Shown here: positions 17,383 through 25,107 of the stretch, piece after piece
How positions within the stretch are numbered: position 1 is the first letter of the stretch
How the letters are laid out: the number at the start of each line of letters is the position of its first letter
NCBI RefSeq assembly: GCF_050942425.1
Contig: NZ_CP192063.1
Location: 7,068,001 to 7,132,000 of the forward strand
Source of the DNA: Actinoallomurus sp050942425
GTDB taxonomy: Bacteria > Actinomycetota > Actinomycetes > Streptosporangiales > Streptosporangiaceae
DNA length: 64,000 bases
Direction of reading: 5' to 3'
Notes under the pieces: model-generated
What the model was told of the DNA's origin: nothing
Database searches by the model: none
The model's input: only the letters and a program-made list of their open reading frames with translations
Position numbers and translations under genes: made by a program

Positions 17383-18102
17383 TCAGGACGTGCCGGGCTT
17401 GCGCGCGAGGACGAGCCGGTACCGCGGGCTGCCGTCCTCGCGCCGGCCGATGGCCGTCAAGGGGACCGTCGTCACGGTGAACCCGGCCGCCGTCAGGTCG
17501 TCGCGGATCGCGTGCAGCGGGCAGGTGCGGTAGTACATCACGAACGGGGGACGCCACACGGCGTTGCGGGCCCGCATGGCCAGGTCGAATCCGAGCAACG
17601 CCCAGTACCAGCCCGAGGTGAGGGGCGGCGGCCCGCCGACCGGGAAGGCGAAGAGCCCGCCGGGCCGCAGCGCGCCGTACACCCCGGCGAACAGCGCGGG
17701 TCGTTCGGCGGGCAGGAAGTGCCCGAGCGCTCCGAAGCTGACCGCCAGGTCGAAGGTCTCGGCGAAGGGCAGGGTCCGTACGTCGGCTCGTATCCACTCG
17801 GCGTCCGGGTGGGCGCCGCGCGCCTGCGCGAGCATGCCGGCGCTGAAGTCGACGCCCGTGATCCGTCCTCGGCACAGGGGTTCGAGGACCCGCATTCCCG
17901 CGCCGGTGCCGCAGCACACGTCCAGTCCCCGGTCGAACGGCGCGAGCGGGCGCAGCGCGTCGGCGGTCGCCTCAAGAAGGCTCTCGGGGGTGCGAAAGGG
18001 CGTGTGGTCGAACTTCGGGGCGAGCAGGTCGTAGCCGCGTTCGACCGAGGACAGCGCCTGGATCGCCAGTTCACGCAGAGACGGGCCTTGAGACGAGAAC
18101 AC
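17383..18102 (-). CDS. Class I SAM-dependent methyltransferase
   Basis: The protein of about 239 residues has the SAM-binding motif I (LDVCCGTGAG), an acidic motif (GVDFSAGML), a post-motif ADVRTLPF and a hydrophobic C-terminal region (TSGWYWALLGFDLAM). The methyl acceptor is unknown. I place the start at a GTG at 18102, with GGAGAAG about eleven bases upstream; reading further upstream runs antisense through a LacI gene and is not credible. The gene start lies almost exactly where the neighbouring LacI gene has lost its head, so the two were probably brought together by a rearrangement. Confidence 0.82.
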   Translation of the reverse strand: MFSSQGPSLRELAIQALSSVERGYDLLAPKFDHTPFRTPESLLEATADALRPLAPFDRGLDVCCGTGAGMRVLEPLCRGRITGVDFSAGMLAQARGAHPDAEWIRADVRTLPFAETFDLAVSFGALGHFLPAERPALFAGVYGALRPGGLFAFPVGGPPPLTSGWYWALLGFDLAMRARNAVWRPPFVMYYRTCPLHAIRDDLTAAGFTVTTVPLTAIGRREDGSPRYRLVLARKPGTS

Positions 18103-18136
18103 CGGCCAAGGGTACTTCTCCGATGGCGCAGTCGAC

Positions 18137-18940
18137 TTGACGTGCCGAACGGCCAACACCGACGACCGGCTGAGCCAGGAACAGCAGGCCACCCGCGTCC
18201 TGCTGTCACACAAGGTCGACGGCATCGTCATCACCCCGGCCTCGGTGCGCGAACACGCCCACATCGACGCCGCCACCGAGGCCGGCGTCCCCGTCGTCTC
18301 GCTCGACCGCCGGCTCAGCGACAGCGGAATCGACAGCGTCGTCGCCGACAACGAGGCGGCGACCGCTGCCGCGATCGGCCACCTCATCGGCCTCGGCCAC
18401 CGCCGCATCGCCTTCCTCGGCTCGGTGCAGCCGGCGGAGCCTCCCATGCTGCGGATCGGCAAGGTCCGGGCGAGCGTCACCGGCCCCTCCCGGCCGTCGC
18501 TGGAGCGCGTACGGGGCTACCTCCGGGCGCTGTCCGCGGCGGGGCTCCACGCGGACCGCGACCTCATCGCCCTGGTCCCGCACGACGAGCCCAGGCGCCG
18601 CGAGCACGCGGTCGAGGCGATCCTCGACCTCGAACACCCGCCGACCGCGCTGTTCACCGCCGACGGCAACATGACCAAGAGCGCGTTCGAGCTCCTGTCC
18701 GAACGGAACATCGCGATCCCCGCCGACATCTCCCTGCTCGGCTTCGACGACCTCGAGTGGACCACACTCGTACGCCCCCGGATCTCGGTCGTCGTCCAGA
18801 GGTCGTACGACATGGGCCGCGCGGCGGCCGAGCAGCTCTTCACCCAGATGGGCCGTCCCCTGGACGCGAACCGCCGAGGCCGCCGCACCGTCGTCGCCGC
18901 CCGCTTCCTCGAACGCGAGAGCGTCACGATCGCACATTGA
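18137..18940 (+). pseudogene. LacI-family regulator lacking its DNA-binding head (5'-truncated)
   Basis: About 267 residues encode most of a LacI-type ligand-binding domain (RTANTDDR..., GIDSVVADNEAA, LGHRRIAFLGS, LLGFDDLEWTT, ARFLERESV). The helix-turn-helix, hinge and first strands (about 80-90 residues) are absent. The frame is open from 18092, and the only start is a TTG at 18137 with no convincing ribosome-binding site. The cut coincides with the start of the divergent methyltransferase gene, which points to a deletion or recombination joint between 18100 and 18140. It could still make a soluble sugar-binding protein but not a repressor. Confidence 0.85.
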
Positions 18941-18949
18941 CGGTGTCCT

Positions 18950-19396
18950 CTACCACCATGCGCTGCATTCGTAATCGCCGCACAGTCGGAGGTAGACCGA
19001 TTTCGCACCCCGGTAAGTGTGCTTCGAGCCGACCTTCACTCTTACGAGCTGAGTCTTGCCGGAATTCCAGTGGATCTCCGCCCAGACCGAGACGTACTTG
19101 GATATGCGGTATGCGCCGAACTGACCCTGGTAGTTGCCGCCTTTTCCGTGGTACCGGGACCAGGTCTTCCAGACGCGTGCTGAGGTGTCGTGAAGCCACA
19201 GCGTCGTGGTGTGCCTCTTCGCATTCGCCCCGATGTCGGGCGCCGAAGCGTGATTTCCTGGACTCGACGTGTTCGGCCGGCCGGGCGACGCGTAGGCCGG
19301 TGCCGTCACCGCCAGCGCGGCGACGGACGCCATGGAGATGGCGCCCAGCCGGATCCGTCCCCGGCCGTTCTTCGCGTGGCTGCGTTGCTCTGCCAT
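18950..19396 (-). CDS. Small secreted protein, family unknown
   Basis: This 148-residue protein has a twin-charged N-terminus, a hydrophobic stretch (GAISMASVAALAVTAPAYA) and an AYA-S cleavage site near residue 36. The mature part is basic and aromatic-rich, with repeated Trp/Tyr (TLWLHDT, KTWSRYHG, SVWAEIHW) and two cysteines near the C-terminus (LCGDYECSAWW) that could form a disulphide. AGGGGAAAG precedes the ATG. It is a beta-rich extracellular protein of unknown role, convergent with the headless LacI gene and divergent from the I36-like gene. Confidence 0.75.
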   Translation of the reverse strand: MAEQRSHAKNGRGRIRLGAISMASVAALAVTAPAYASPGRPNTSSPGNHASAPDIGANAKRHTTTLWLHDTSARVWKTWSRYHGKGGNYQGQFGAYRISKYVSVWAEIHWNSGKTQLVRVKVGSKHTYRGAKSVYLRLCGDYECSAWW

Positions 19397-19652
19397 CTTT
19401 CCCCTGTCCTCTTATCGGCGGTTGTGTGCCCAATCAACGGATCAAGGAACCCTGGCCTCGTTTGAGCCACCACTAAATAAGCATGTGAGTCGCATCGCGC
19501 ACATCGTGGCAAACCCGTATTGGCGCTCGGGAGCCAGTGTCACGCGAGTGACCATCACGTCACTCGACCAGCAGTAACTACTGTTCGCTTATTGACGCTC
19601 ACTCTCTGCTATAAATCGCAGTGTCGAAATACACCCCGCACCAAGGAGGACC

Positions 19653-20009
19653 ATGAACAGGATCGTCCGTCGCGTTTCAATGACGATGGCCGGGGCCGTC
19701 GTCGCGGCCGGGGTGACGGTGCCCGCCTCGGCGGCGCATGCCGACCCGCCGCTGCCGTGCCCGCGCGTCTTCGGGGTGCTGTGCGCCTTCAGCGGACCGG
19801 AGGGTCATGGTGAGCTGATCCTGCTCCATCACGAGGAGCCGTTCCTGGCCCCGCCGGCGCGCAGCGCGCAGAACCAGAGTCCTTTCTCCTGGTGCCTCTA
19901 CCGGCACCCGGAGTTCCAGGGGGAGCATCGCGAGATCGCCCGCGGCCAGTCCATCGGCGACCTCGGATTCCATGTCCGCTCCGCCCAGCCGAGGCCCTGC
20001 CCGGCCTGA
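19653..20009 (+). CDS. Secreted peptidase-inhibitor I36-like protein
   Basis: The 118-residue product has a signal peptide ending at about residue 31 (ASAAHA-DPP). A small cysteine-containing domain follows with AFSGPEGHGE, SPFSWCLYRHPEFQGE and a terminal cysteine. This beta/gamma-crystallin-like pattern is seen in actinomycete I36 inhibitors (SMI-type), which are secreted and block metalloproteases. AAGGAGGA precedes the ATG. The 256-bp upstream gap shared with the divergent secreted-protein gene is AT-richer than its surroundings and probably contains both promoters. Confidence 0.7.
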   Translation: MNRIVRRVSMTMAGAVVAAGVTVPASAAHADPPLPCPRVFGVLCAFSGPEGHGELILLHHEEPFLAPPARSAQNQSPFSWCLYRHPEFQGEHREIARGQSIGDLGFHVRSAQPRPCPA

Positions 20010-20033
20010 CGGCCTGCGCACACCGCGGATATC

Positions 20034-20063
20034 GCGCCCGGCCCGCCACGGCGGGCCGGGCGC
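20034..20063. terminator. Bidirectional hairpin between I36-like gene and ALDH
   Basis: A perfect 14-bp GC stem (GCGCCCGGCCCGCC / GGCGGGCCGGGCGC) with a two-base loop lies between two convergent stops. Confidence 0.8.
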
Positions 20064-20069
20064 ACCCGT

Positions 20070-21602
20070 TCACGCGTCGAACTCGACGCCCTGGGCGAGG
20101 GGCAGTTCGCCGGAGTAGTTGATCGTGTTGGTGGCGCGGCGCATGTAGCCGCGCCAGGCGTCGGAGCCCGACTCTCGGCCGCCGCCGGTCTCCTTCTCGC
20201 CGCCGAAGGCGCCGCCGATCTCGGCACCGGACGTGCCGATGTTGACGTTGACGATGCCGCAGTCGGAGCCCTCGGGCGAGACGAACAGCTCCGCCTCGGC
20301 CTGGTCGCGGGTGAAGATGCTGGACGACAGCCCCTGCGGCACCGCGTTGTTCAGCGCGATGGCCTCCTCGAGACGCTCGTACGGCATGACGTACAGGATC
20401 GGCGCGAACGTCTCCTGGGCCACGATCGCGGTCTGCTCCGGCGTCCGGACCAGCGCCGGCTCCGCGTAGTACGCGCCCGGCGCCTGATCCGCGAGCCTGC
20501 GCCCACCGCCGGCCACGAGCGTCCCGCCCTGGGCGACCGCGGCGTCCAGCGCACCCCGCATGGCCTCGTGCGCGCGCTCGTTGATGAGCGGCCCGACCAG
20601 CGTGCCCGGTGCCATCGGATTGCCGATCGGCAGCCGGCCGTACGCCTGGGCGAGGCGGTCGACGAGCGTGTCGATGACGTCGGTGTGGGCGATGACGCGG
20701 CGCATCGTCGTGCAGCGCTGGCCCGCCGTCCCCGCGGCCGAGAACACGATGCCGCGGACGGTCAGGTCCAGGTCGGCCGACGGGCACACGACGGCGGCGT
20801 TGTTCCCGCCGAGTTCCAGCAGGGACCGTCCGAAGCGGGCCGCGACGCGTGGGCCGACCGCGCGGCCCATCCGGGTCGAGCCGGTGGCGCTGACCAGGGC
20901 GACGCCCGGGTGGTCCACGAGCGCCTCGCCGACCTCCGGGCCGCCGATGACGACCTGGCTCAGGTGTGCGGGCGCGCCATGTTCGGCCGCGGCGCGGTCC
21001 AGCAGGGCGGCGCTCGCCAGGGCGGTGAGCGGCGCGAGCTCCGACGGCTTCCACACGACCGGGTCGCCGCACACCAGCGCGATCGCGGTGTTCCACGCCC
21101 ACACCGCCGCCGGGAAGTTGAAGGCGCTGATCACGCCGACGACGCCCAGCGGGTGCCAGGTCTCCATGAGGCGGTGGCCCGGCCGTTCGGAGCTGATCGT
21201 GCGGCCGTACAGCTGGCGGGACAGGCCCAGCGCGTAGTCGCAGATATCGATCATCTCCTGGACCTCGCCGAGCGCCTCGGAGGTGATCTTCCCGACCTCC
21301 AGGCTGATCAGGGTGGCGAGGTCCTCCTTGTGCTCGGTGAGCAGTTCGCCGAAACGCTTCACCAGCGCGCCCCGTACGGGGGCGGGCACGCGGCGCCAGG
21401 CGAGGAACGCCTCCCCGGCCCGCGCGACGGCGGCGTCGACGGCACCCGCGTCGACCCAGGTCGCGGCGGCCAGCCGTTCGCCGTTGATCGGCGAGGTGGT
21501 CGCGACCTTGGCGCCGAGCGCGTCCACGTCCACACCACAGCGCTTGGCGGTGTCTCGCGCCAGCGCGGCCAGTTCGTCTGCGCCGGGCAGCGTGGTCACC
21601 AT
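20070..21602 (-). CDS. Aldehyde dehydrogenase, ALDH7/piperideine-6-carboxylate dehydrogenase type
   Basis: This 510-residue NAD-dependent enzyme has the catalytic Cys297 (GQRCTTMRR) and general base Glu263 (LLELGGNNA). It also carries the ALDH7-style ISAFNFPAAVWAWN segment and the C-terminal FGGEKETGGGRESGSDAWR signature. Members oxidise L-2-aminoadipate 6-semialdehyde (open form of P6C) to L-2-aminoadipate in lysine/pipecolate catabolism (AmaB, antiquitin). It is the last gene of a three-gene operon, 17 bp after an FAD amine oxidase, which mirrors the AmaA-AmaB pair. The ATG at 21602 is well supported by length. Other semialdehyde substrates cannot be excluded. Confidence 0.88.
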   Translation of the reverse strand: MVTTLPGADELAALARDTAKRCGVDVDALGAKVATTSPINGERLAAATWVDAGAVDAAVARAGEAFLAWRRVPAPVRGALVKRFGELLTEHKEDLATLISLEVGKITSEALGEVQEMIDICDYALGLSRQLYGRTISSERPGHRLMETWHPLGVVGVISAFNFPAAVWAWNTAIALVCGDPVVWKPSELAPLTALASAALLDRAAAEHGAPAHLSQVVIGGPEVGEALVDHPGVALVSATGSTRMGRAVGPRVAARFGRSLLELGGNNAAVVCPSADLDLTVRGIVFSAAGTAGQRCTTMRRVIAHTDVIDTLVDRLAQAYGRLPIGNPMAPGTLVGPLINERAHEAMRGALDAAVAQGGTLVAGGGRRLADQAPGAYYAEPALVRTPEQTAIVAQETFAPILYVMPYERLEEAIALNNAVPQGLSSSIFTRDQAEAELFVSPEGSDCGIVNVNIGTSGAEIGGAFGGEKETGGGRESGSDAWRGYMRRATNTINYSGELPLAQGVEFDA

Positions 21603-21619
21603 CAGGGTTCTTCCTCTCG

Positions 21620-22768
21620 TCAGACGATGTTGAGCTCGGGCCTGGCCCCGGTACGGGCGAAGCGGCGCGCGTCGAAGCCGGTGACGTCGACGAACGGCTC
21701 CCTGCCAAGGTAGAGGTCGCGGACGACCTCGCCGACGGCCGGGCTCATCAGGAAGCCGTGGCCGGAGAAGCCCGTGGCGTAGATGAACCGGTCGAGGGCG
21801 GTGCCGATGAGCGCGTTGTGGTCGGGCGTCACCTCGTACAGGCCCGCCCACCCGGTACCGAAACCGACGTCCAGCAGGGCGGGGGCGCGGCGGGCCATGG
21901 CCTCGCCGAGGCGCGGGAGCCAGGCGTCGGACCGGTCGAGTTTGAATCCCGGGGTCTCTTCGGGGTCGGACATGCCGAGGAGCAGGCCGCGGCCTTCGGG
22001 ATGGAAGTAGAAGGAGGTGGCGAAGTCGATGGTGAACGCCGTCGGCGGCAGGTCGGGGATCGGCTCGGTGACCAGGACCTGCCGGCGCAGCGGCGTGACC
22101 GGCAGGTCGACGCCCGCCCATTCGCCGATGGCACGCGACCAGGCGCCGGCAGCGCAGATCACGGCGTCGGTCTCGATGCGGCCGCCTTCGGTCCGGACGG
22201 CGACGATGCGGCGATCCGCGGTCTCGATCCCGGTCGCGGCGCAGTGCGGCAGGAGGCGCGCGCCGTGGCGGCGGGCCGCGCTCGCGTAGCCGAGCACCAC
22301 GGATTCGGGCGTGCAGTGCCCGTCGGTGGGCGAGTAGGCGGCGGCGAGCAGCCCGTCGGTGTCGATCAGCGGCGACAGCTCCGCGGCCTCGGACGGCGTG
22401 ACGATCCGGCTGGGGACGCCGAGGTCGTTCTGGACCGCGATGTTCTTCTCGAACTCCGCGACGGCGTCCGGCGAGTCGAGCAGGAACAGGTAGCCGGACT
22501 TGTGCAGGTCGATCTCCTGCCCGAACCGCTCGGCGAAGGCGTCGAACGTCTCCAGGCTGCGTGCGGCGAGCTCGATGTTGACCCGGTCGGAGAACTGCGC
22601 GCGCACTCCCCCGGCGGCCTTGGAGGTCGAGCCGGAGCCCAGCGGGCCCTTGTCGATGAGGACGACGTCGGTCACCCCGGCCGCGGCGAGCTCGTAGGCC
22701 GAGGCGACGCCGATGGCGCCGCCTCCGATGATGACCACCGATGCACGAGAGGGCAGGTCACGGCTCAT
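21620..22768 (-). CDS. FAD-dependent amine oxidase of the DAO family (possible pipecolate oxidase)
   Basis: The 382-residue protein begins with a Rossmann FAD site (VVIIGGGAIG, residues 11-20) and continues with DAO-family features: GSGSTSKAAGGVRAQF, a mid-protein VICAAGAWS and a C-terminal ATGFSGHGFLMSPAVGE that holds the flavin. Family members oxidise secondary or primary amines such as sarcosine, glycine or pipecolate. Next to an ALDH7-type enzyme (17 bp) and after an amino-acid dehydrogenase (16 bp), L-pipecolate oxidase (AmaA-like) is the best guess, yielding P6C for the ALDH. Sarcosine-oxidase-like activity is the main alternative. Confidence 0.85.
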   Translation of the reverse strand: MSRDLPSRASVVIIGGGAIGVASAYELAAAGVTDVVLIDKGPLGSGSTSKAAGGVRAQFSDRVNIELAARSLETFDAFAERFGQEIDLHKSGYLFLLDSPDAVAEFEKNIAVQNDLGVPSRIVTPSEAAELSPLIDTDGLLAAAYSPTDGHCTPESVVLGYASAARRHGARLLPHCAATGIETADRRIVAVRTEGGRIETDAVICAAGAWSRAIGEWAGVDLPVTPLRRQVLVTEPIPDLPPTAFTIDFATSFYFHPEGRGLLLGMSDPEETPGFKLDRSDAWLPRLGEAMARRAPALLDVGFGTGWAGLYEVTPDHNALIGTALDRFIYATGFSGHGFLMSPAVGEVVRDLYLGREPFVDVTGFDARRFARTGARPELNIV

Positions 22769-22784
22769 CGGCAGGTCTCTCCTC

Positions 22785-23933
22785 TCAGGCCCGCTCGGGT
22801 ACGCGCCCGCGCAGGACCATCGCCTCGCGGACGCGGCTCTGGGCCAGCGCGTACGCCGCCTCGTGCGGGGTGATCTCTTCCCGACGGGACTCCTGAAGCA
22901 CCGCGACCGCGTTGGCGCGCAGCTTGGTGGAGATCATGGCGAAGACGTCGTCGGGGCGCACCGGGAAGGGCGAGTGGCGGGCGTCCATCGAGTGCGCGGC
23001 GGCGACGACGCCGCCGGCGTTGGCGATGAAGTCGGGCACCACCGCGACGCCGCGCTTGTGCAGGATGGCGCGAGCCTCCGGGGTGGCCGGGAGGTTCGCC
23101 CCCTCGACGACCAGCTTGGCGGTGGTCGATTCGGCCACGCCGTCGTCGATCACGTCCTCGCGGGCCGCCGGCACGAGGATGTCGGTGTCCACCGTCAGGG
23201 CCCGCTCCGGTGGCGCCGGCCGACCGTACTCGCGGACGCAGTCGTCGCCGAACTCGGCGCTGAGCGCGAGGAGCCGGTCCACGTCGAGGCCGTCGGCGTC
23301 GTGCGCGCAGCCGGACGCGGTGGACGCGGCCACCACGACGGCGCCGAGCTCGGCCAGCCGGCGGGCGGCGGCCCGGCCCACGGCGCCGAGGCCCTGGACG
23401 GCGACGCGAGCGCCGCGCAGTTCGAGGCCGAGCTCGGTGGCGGCGGCGTCGGCCGCCTCCGCGACGCCGTATCCGGTGACGCCGAGCTGGTCGTACGGGA
23501 GACCGCCGAGCGCGCCGGGCAGGCCGACGGCCGCGCCACGGTCGCCGAGCTCGTCGAGCAGGATGGCGGCGTCGTTCTCGGTCAGGCCCATGTCGAGGCC
23601 GAACACGTACTCCTTCGGCACCTCGTTGGCCAGCGCCCGGGCGAAGGCGCGCAGGATCTCTTCCTTGTTCGGCGCGGCGGGGTCGGCGACGATGCTGGCC
23701 TTCGCGCCGCCGTGGAACAGGTCGACCGCGGCCCACTTCCAGGTCATGGTGCGGGCGAGCCGGGCGATCTGGCCGACGGTCACGGTCGGGCTCATCCGGG
23801 TGCCGCCCTTGCCCATCCCGCGCGCGGTGTTGTCCAGCACGAGGACTCCCCGCATGCCGGATCTGCGGTCCGACACGCAGACGACCTTCTCGGGCCCCCA
23901 CTCGTCCATGAGTGCGAAGACGTCATCGGCCAC
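22785..23933 (-). CDS. Glu/Leu/Phe/Val-type amino acid dehydrogenase
   Basis: This 382-residue enzyme shows the family's lysine-bearing glycine motifs (GKGGTR with Lys42, MTWKWA with Lys66, GGAKA with Lys78), the VFGLDMGLTENDA segment and a Rossmann domain (VAVQGLGAVGRAAARRLAE). It would interconvert an amino acid and its 2-oxo acid with NAD(P). I prefer the GTG at 23933: AGAGGTGG stands ten bases upstream. In-frame ATGs at 23957 and 23978 lie inside a 31-bp tandem repeat. The gene heads the operon with the FAD oxidase and ALDH. The unusual repeat leader is described separately. Confidence 0.88.
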   Translation of the reverse strand: MADDVFALMDEWGPEKVVCVSDRRSGMRGVLVLDNTARGMGKGGTRMSPTVTVGQIARLARTMTWKWAAVDLFHGGAKASIVADPAAPNKEEILRAFARALANEVPKEYVFGLDMGLTENDAAILLDELGDRGAAVGLPGALGGLPYDQLGVTGYGVAEAADAAATELGLELRGARVAVQGLGAVGRAAARRLAELGAVVVAASTASGCAHDADGLDVDRLLALSAEFGDDCVREYGRPAPPERALTVDTDILVPAAREDVIDDGVAESTTAKLVVEGANLPATPEARAILHKRGVAVVPDFIANAGGVVAAAHSMDARHSPFPVRPDDVFAMISTKLRANAVAVLQESRREEITPHEAAYALAQSRVREAMVLRGRVPERA

Positions 23934-24054
23934 GGCGCTGCTTCCACCTCTCGTCATCGGCCACGGCGGTGCTTCCACCTCTCGTCATCGCGCACGGCGG
24001 TGCTTCCACCTCTCGTCGTCGCGCACGGCGGTGCTTCCACCTCTCGTCGTCACA
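23931..24054 (-). repeat. Four 31-bp tandem repeats carrying ribosome-binding sites and GTG starts
   Basis: Unit boundaries are 23931, 23962, 23993 and 24024, and a degenerate fifth unit starts at 24055. On the coding strand each unit carries AGAGGTGGAAGC and, ten bases after the GGTGG, a GTG. The last GTG is the start of the dehydrogenase gene. The other three GTGs each open a 13-codon frame, V(A/R)DDERWK(Q/H)RR(G/A)R. Each frame stops at a TGA eight bases past the next GTG because 31 is not a multiple of three. The whole looks like repeated duplication of the gene's own translation-initiation region. Confidence 0.92.
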
Positions 24055-24177
24055 GACGGCGTTTCCGGCTCTCGTCTCGATCGGTGCGTCCAGCATCGGG
24101 GAGCGCGCCGAGCCGATGGAAGCGGTCGAGCACCGCCATCTGTGGGCGTGGCCGAAGAAGTTCTTATGCTTCCGCGG

Positions 24178-25107
24178 TCACGCTTGCGCGGAGACGCCGG
24201 GAAGCTCGCCCGCGAGCCGGGCCCCCGCCTGACGCAGCACCTCCACCGCGCCCGTCACCACCGGGTTCGCGGCCGCCGGGCGGTACACCGCGACGACGCG
24301 CCGGCGGGCCTCCACCCCGTCGAGCCTGGTCACGACCACGCCCTCGCTCGGCTGGTGCGCGAGCGCCGGGACGAGCGCCACGCCGAGGCCGGACCGGACG
24401 AAGCCGCGGATGACGCTGTAGTCGTTGCTGCGGTAGTCGAGCTGGGGCTGGTATCCCGCCTGCGCGCACAGCCGGTTCAGGCAGGACGCGCCGGCGGTGC
24501 CCTCCCGGGCGGCCACCCACGTCGCACGCCGCAGATCGGCGAGCGCGACCGCCTCGGCGGCGGCCAGCGGATGGTGTTCGGGCAGCAGGAGCAGCAGCTC
24601 CTCCTCCAGCAGAGGGATCTCCTCGAGATCCTCCGGCCAGGCCCTCGGCGCCAGGTCGTACCGGTAGACCAGGGCCAGGTCGAGCTCGGCCGCGCGTACG
24701 AGAGGGAGGAGTTCGTCGGGTTCGCCCTCGTCGAGGAGGATCTCCACCGACGGGTACGACCGGGCGTACGCGGCGAGGCCGATCGGCAGCAGCCGCTGGC
24801 TCGCCGTGGGGAAGCTGCCCAGCCTCAGCCGGCCGATCCGCCCCGCGCTCATGCCGCGGACGTCCTCCTCCAGCGCGTCCAGCGCGGACAGTACGTCGAC
24901 GGCCCGCCGTACGAGGTAGACGGCCGCCGGTGTCGGCGTGATCGTGTGGGCTCCGCGTTCGAACAGCGGCATCTTGACCGCCCGCTCCAGCGCCGCGATC
25001 TGCTGGGAGACCGCGGAGGCGGTGTAGCCGAGCCGCCGGGCCGCGTCGGCGAACGACCCCGCGTCCACGACGGCGGTCAGCGTGCGCAGGTGGACGGGGT
25101 TGAGCAA
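24178..25107 (-). CDS. LysR-family transcriptional regulator
   Basis: The 309-residue protein has the LysR winged helix (AVVDAGSFADAARRLGYTAS, about residues 12-31, then AVSQQIAALE) and a substrate-binding domain of two Rossmann-like halves. Start is a TTG at 25107, immediately after the stop of the upstream FAD/Fe-S gene with no gap, so translation is probably coupled. It lies between the FAD/Fe-S gene and the dehydrogenase-oxidase-ALDH operon, all on one strand, and is the natural candidate to control the latter. The inducer is unknown; an aminoadipate- or pipecolate-type compound would fit the context. Confidence 0.88.
   Translation of the reverse strand: MLNPVHLRTLTAVVDAGSFADAARRLGYTASAVSQQIAALERAVKMPLFERGAHTITPTPAAVYLVRRAVDVLSALDALEEDVRGMSAGRIGRLRLGSFPTASQRLLPIGLAAYARSYPSVEILLDEGEPDELLPLVRAAELDLALVYRYDLAPRAWPEDLEEIPLLEEELLLLLPEHHPLAAAEAVALADLRRATWVAAREGTAGASCLNRLCAQAGYQPQLDYRSNDYSVIRGFVRSGLGVALVPALAHQPSEGVVVTRLDGVEARRRVVAVYRPAAANPVVTGAVEVLRQAGARLAGELPGVSAQA

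Noticed and set aside
23931..24082. Possible CRISPR array
   Set aside because: The 31-bp units are directly adjacent with no spacers and no cas genes nearby; they are tandem duplications of a translation start region.
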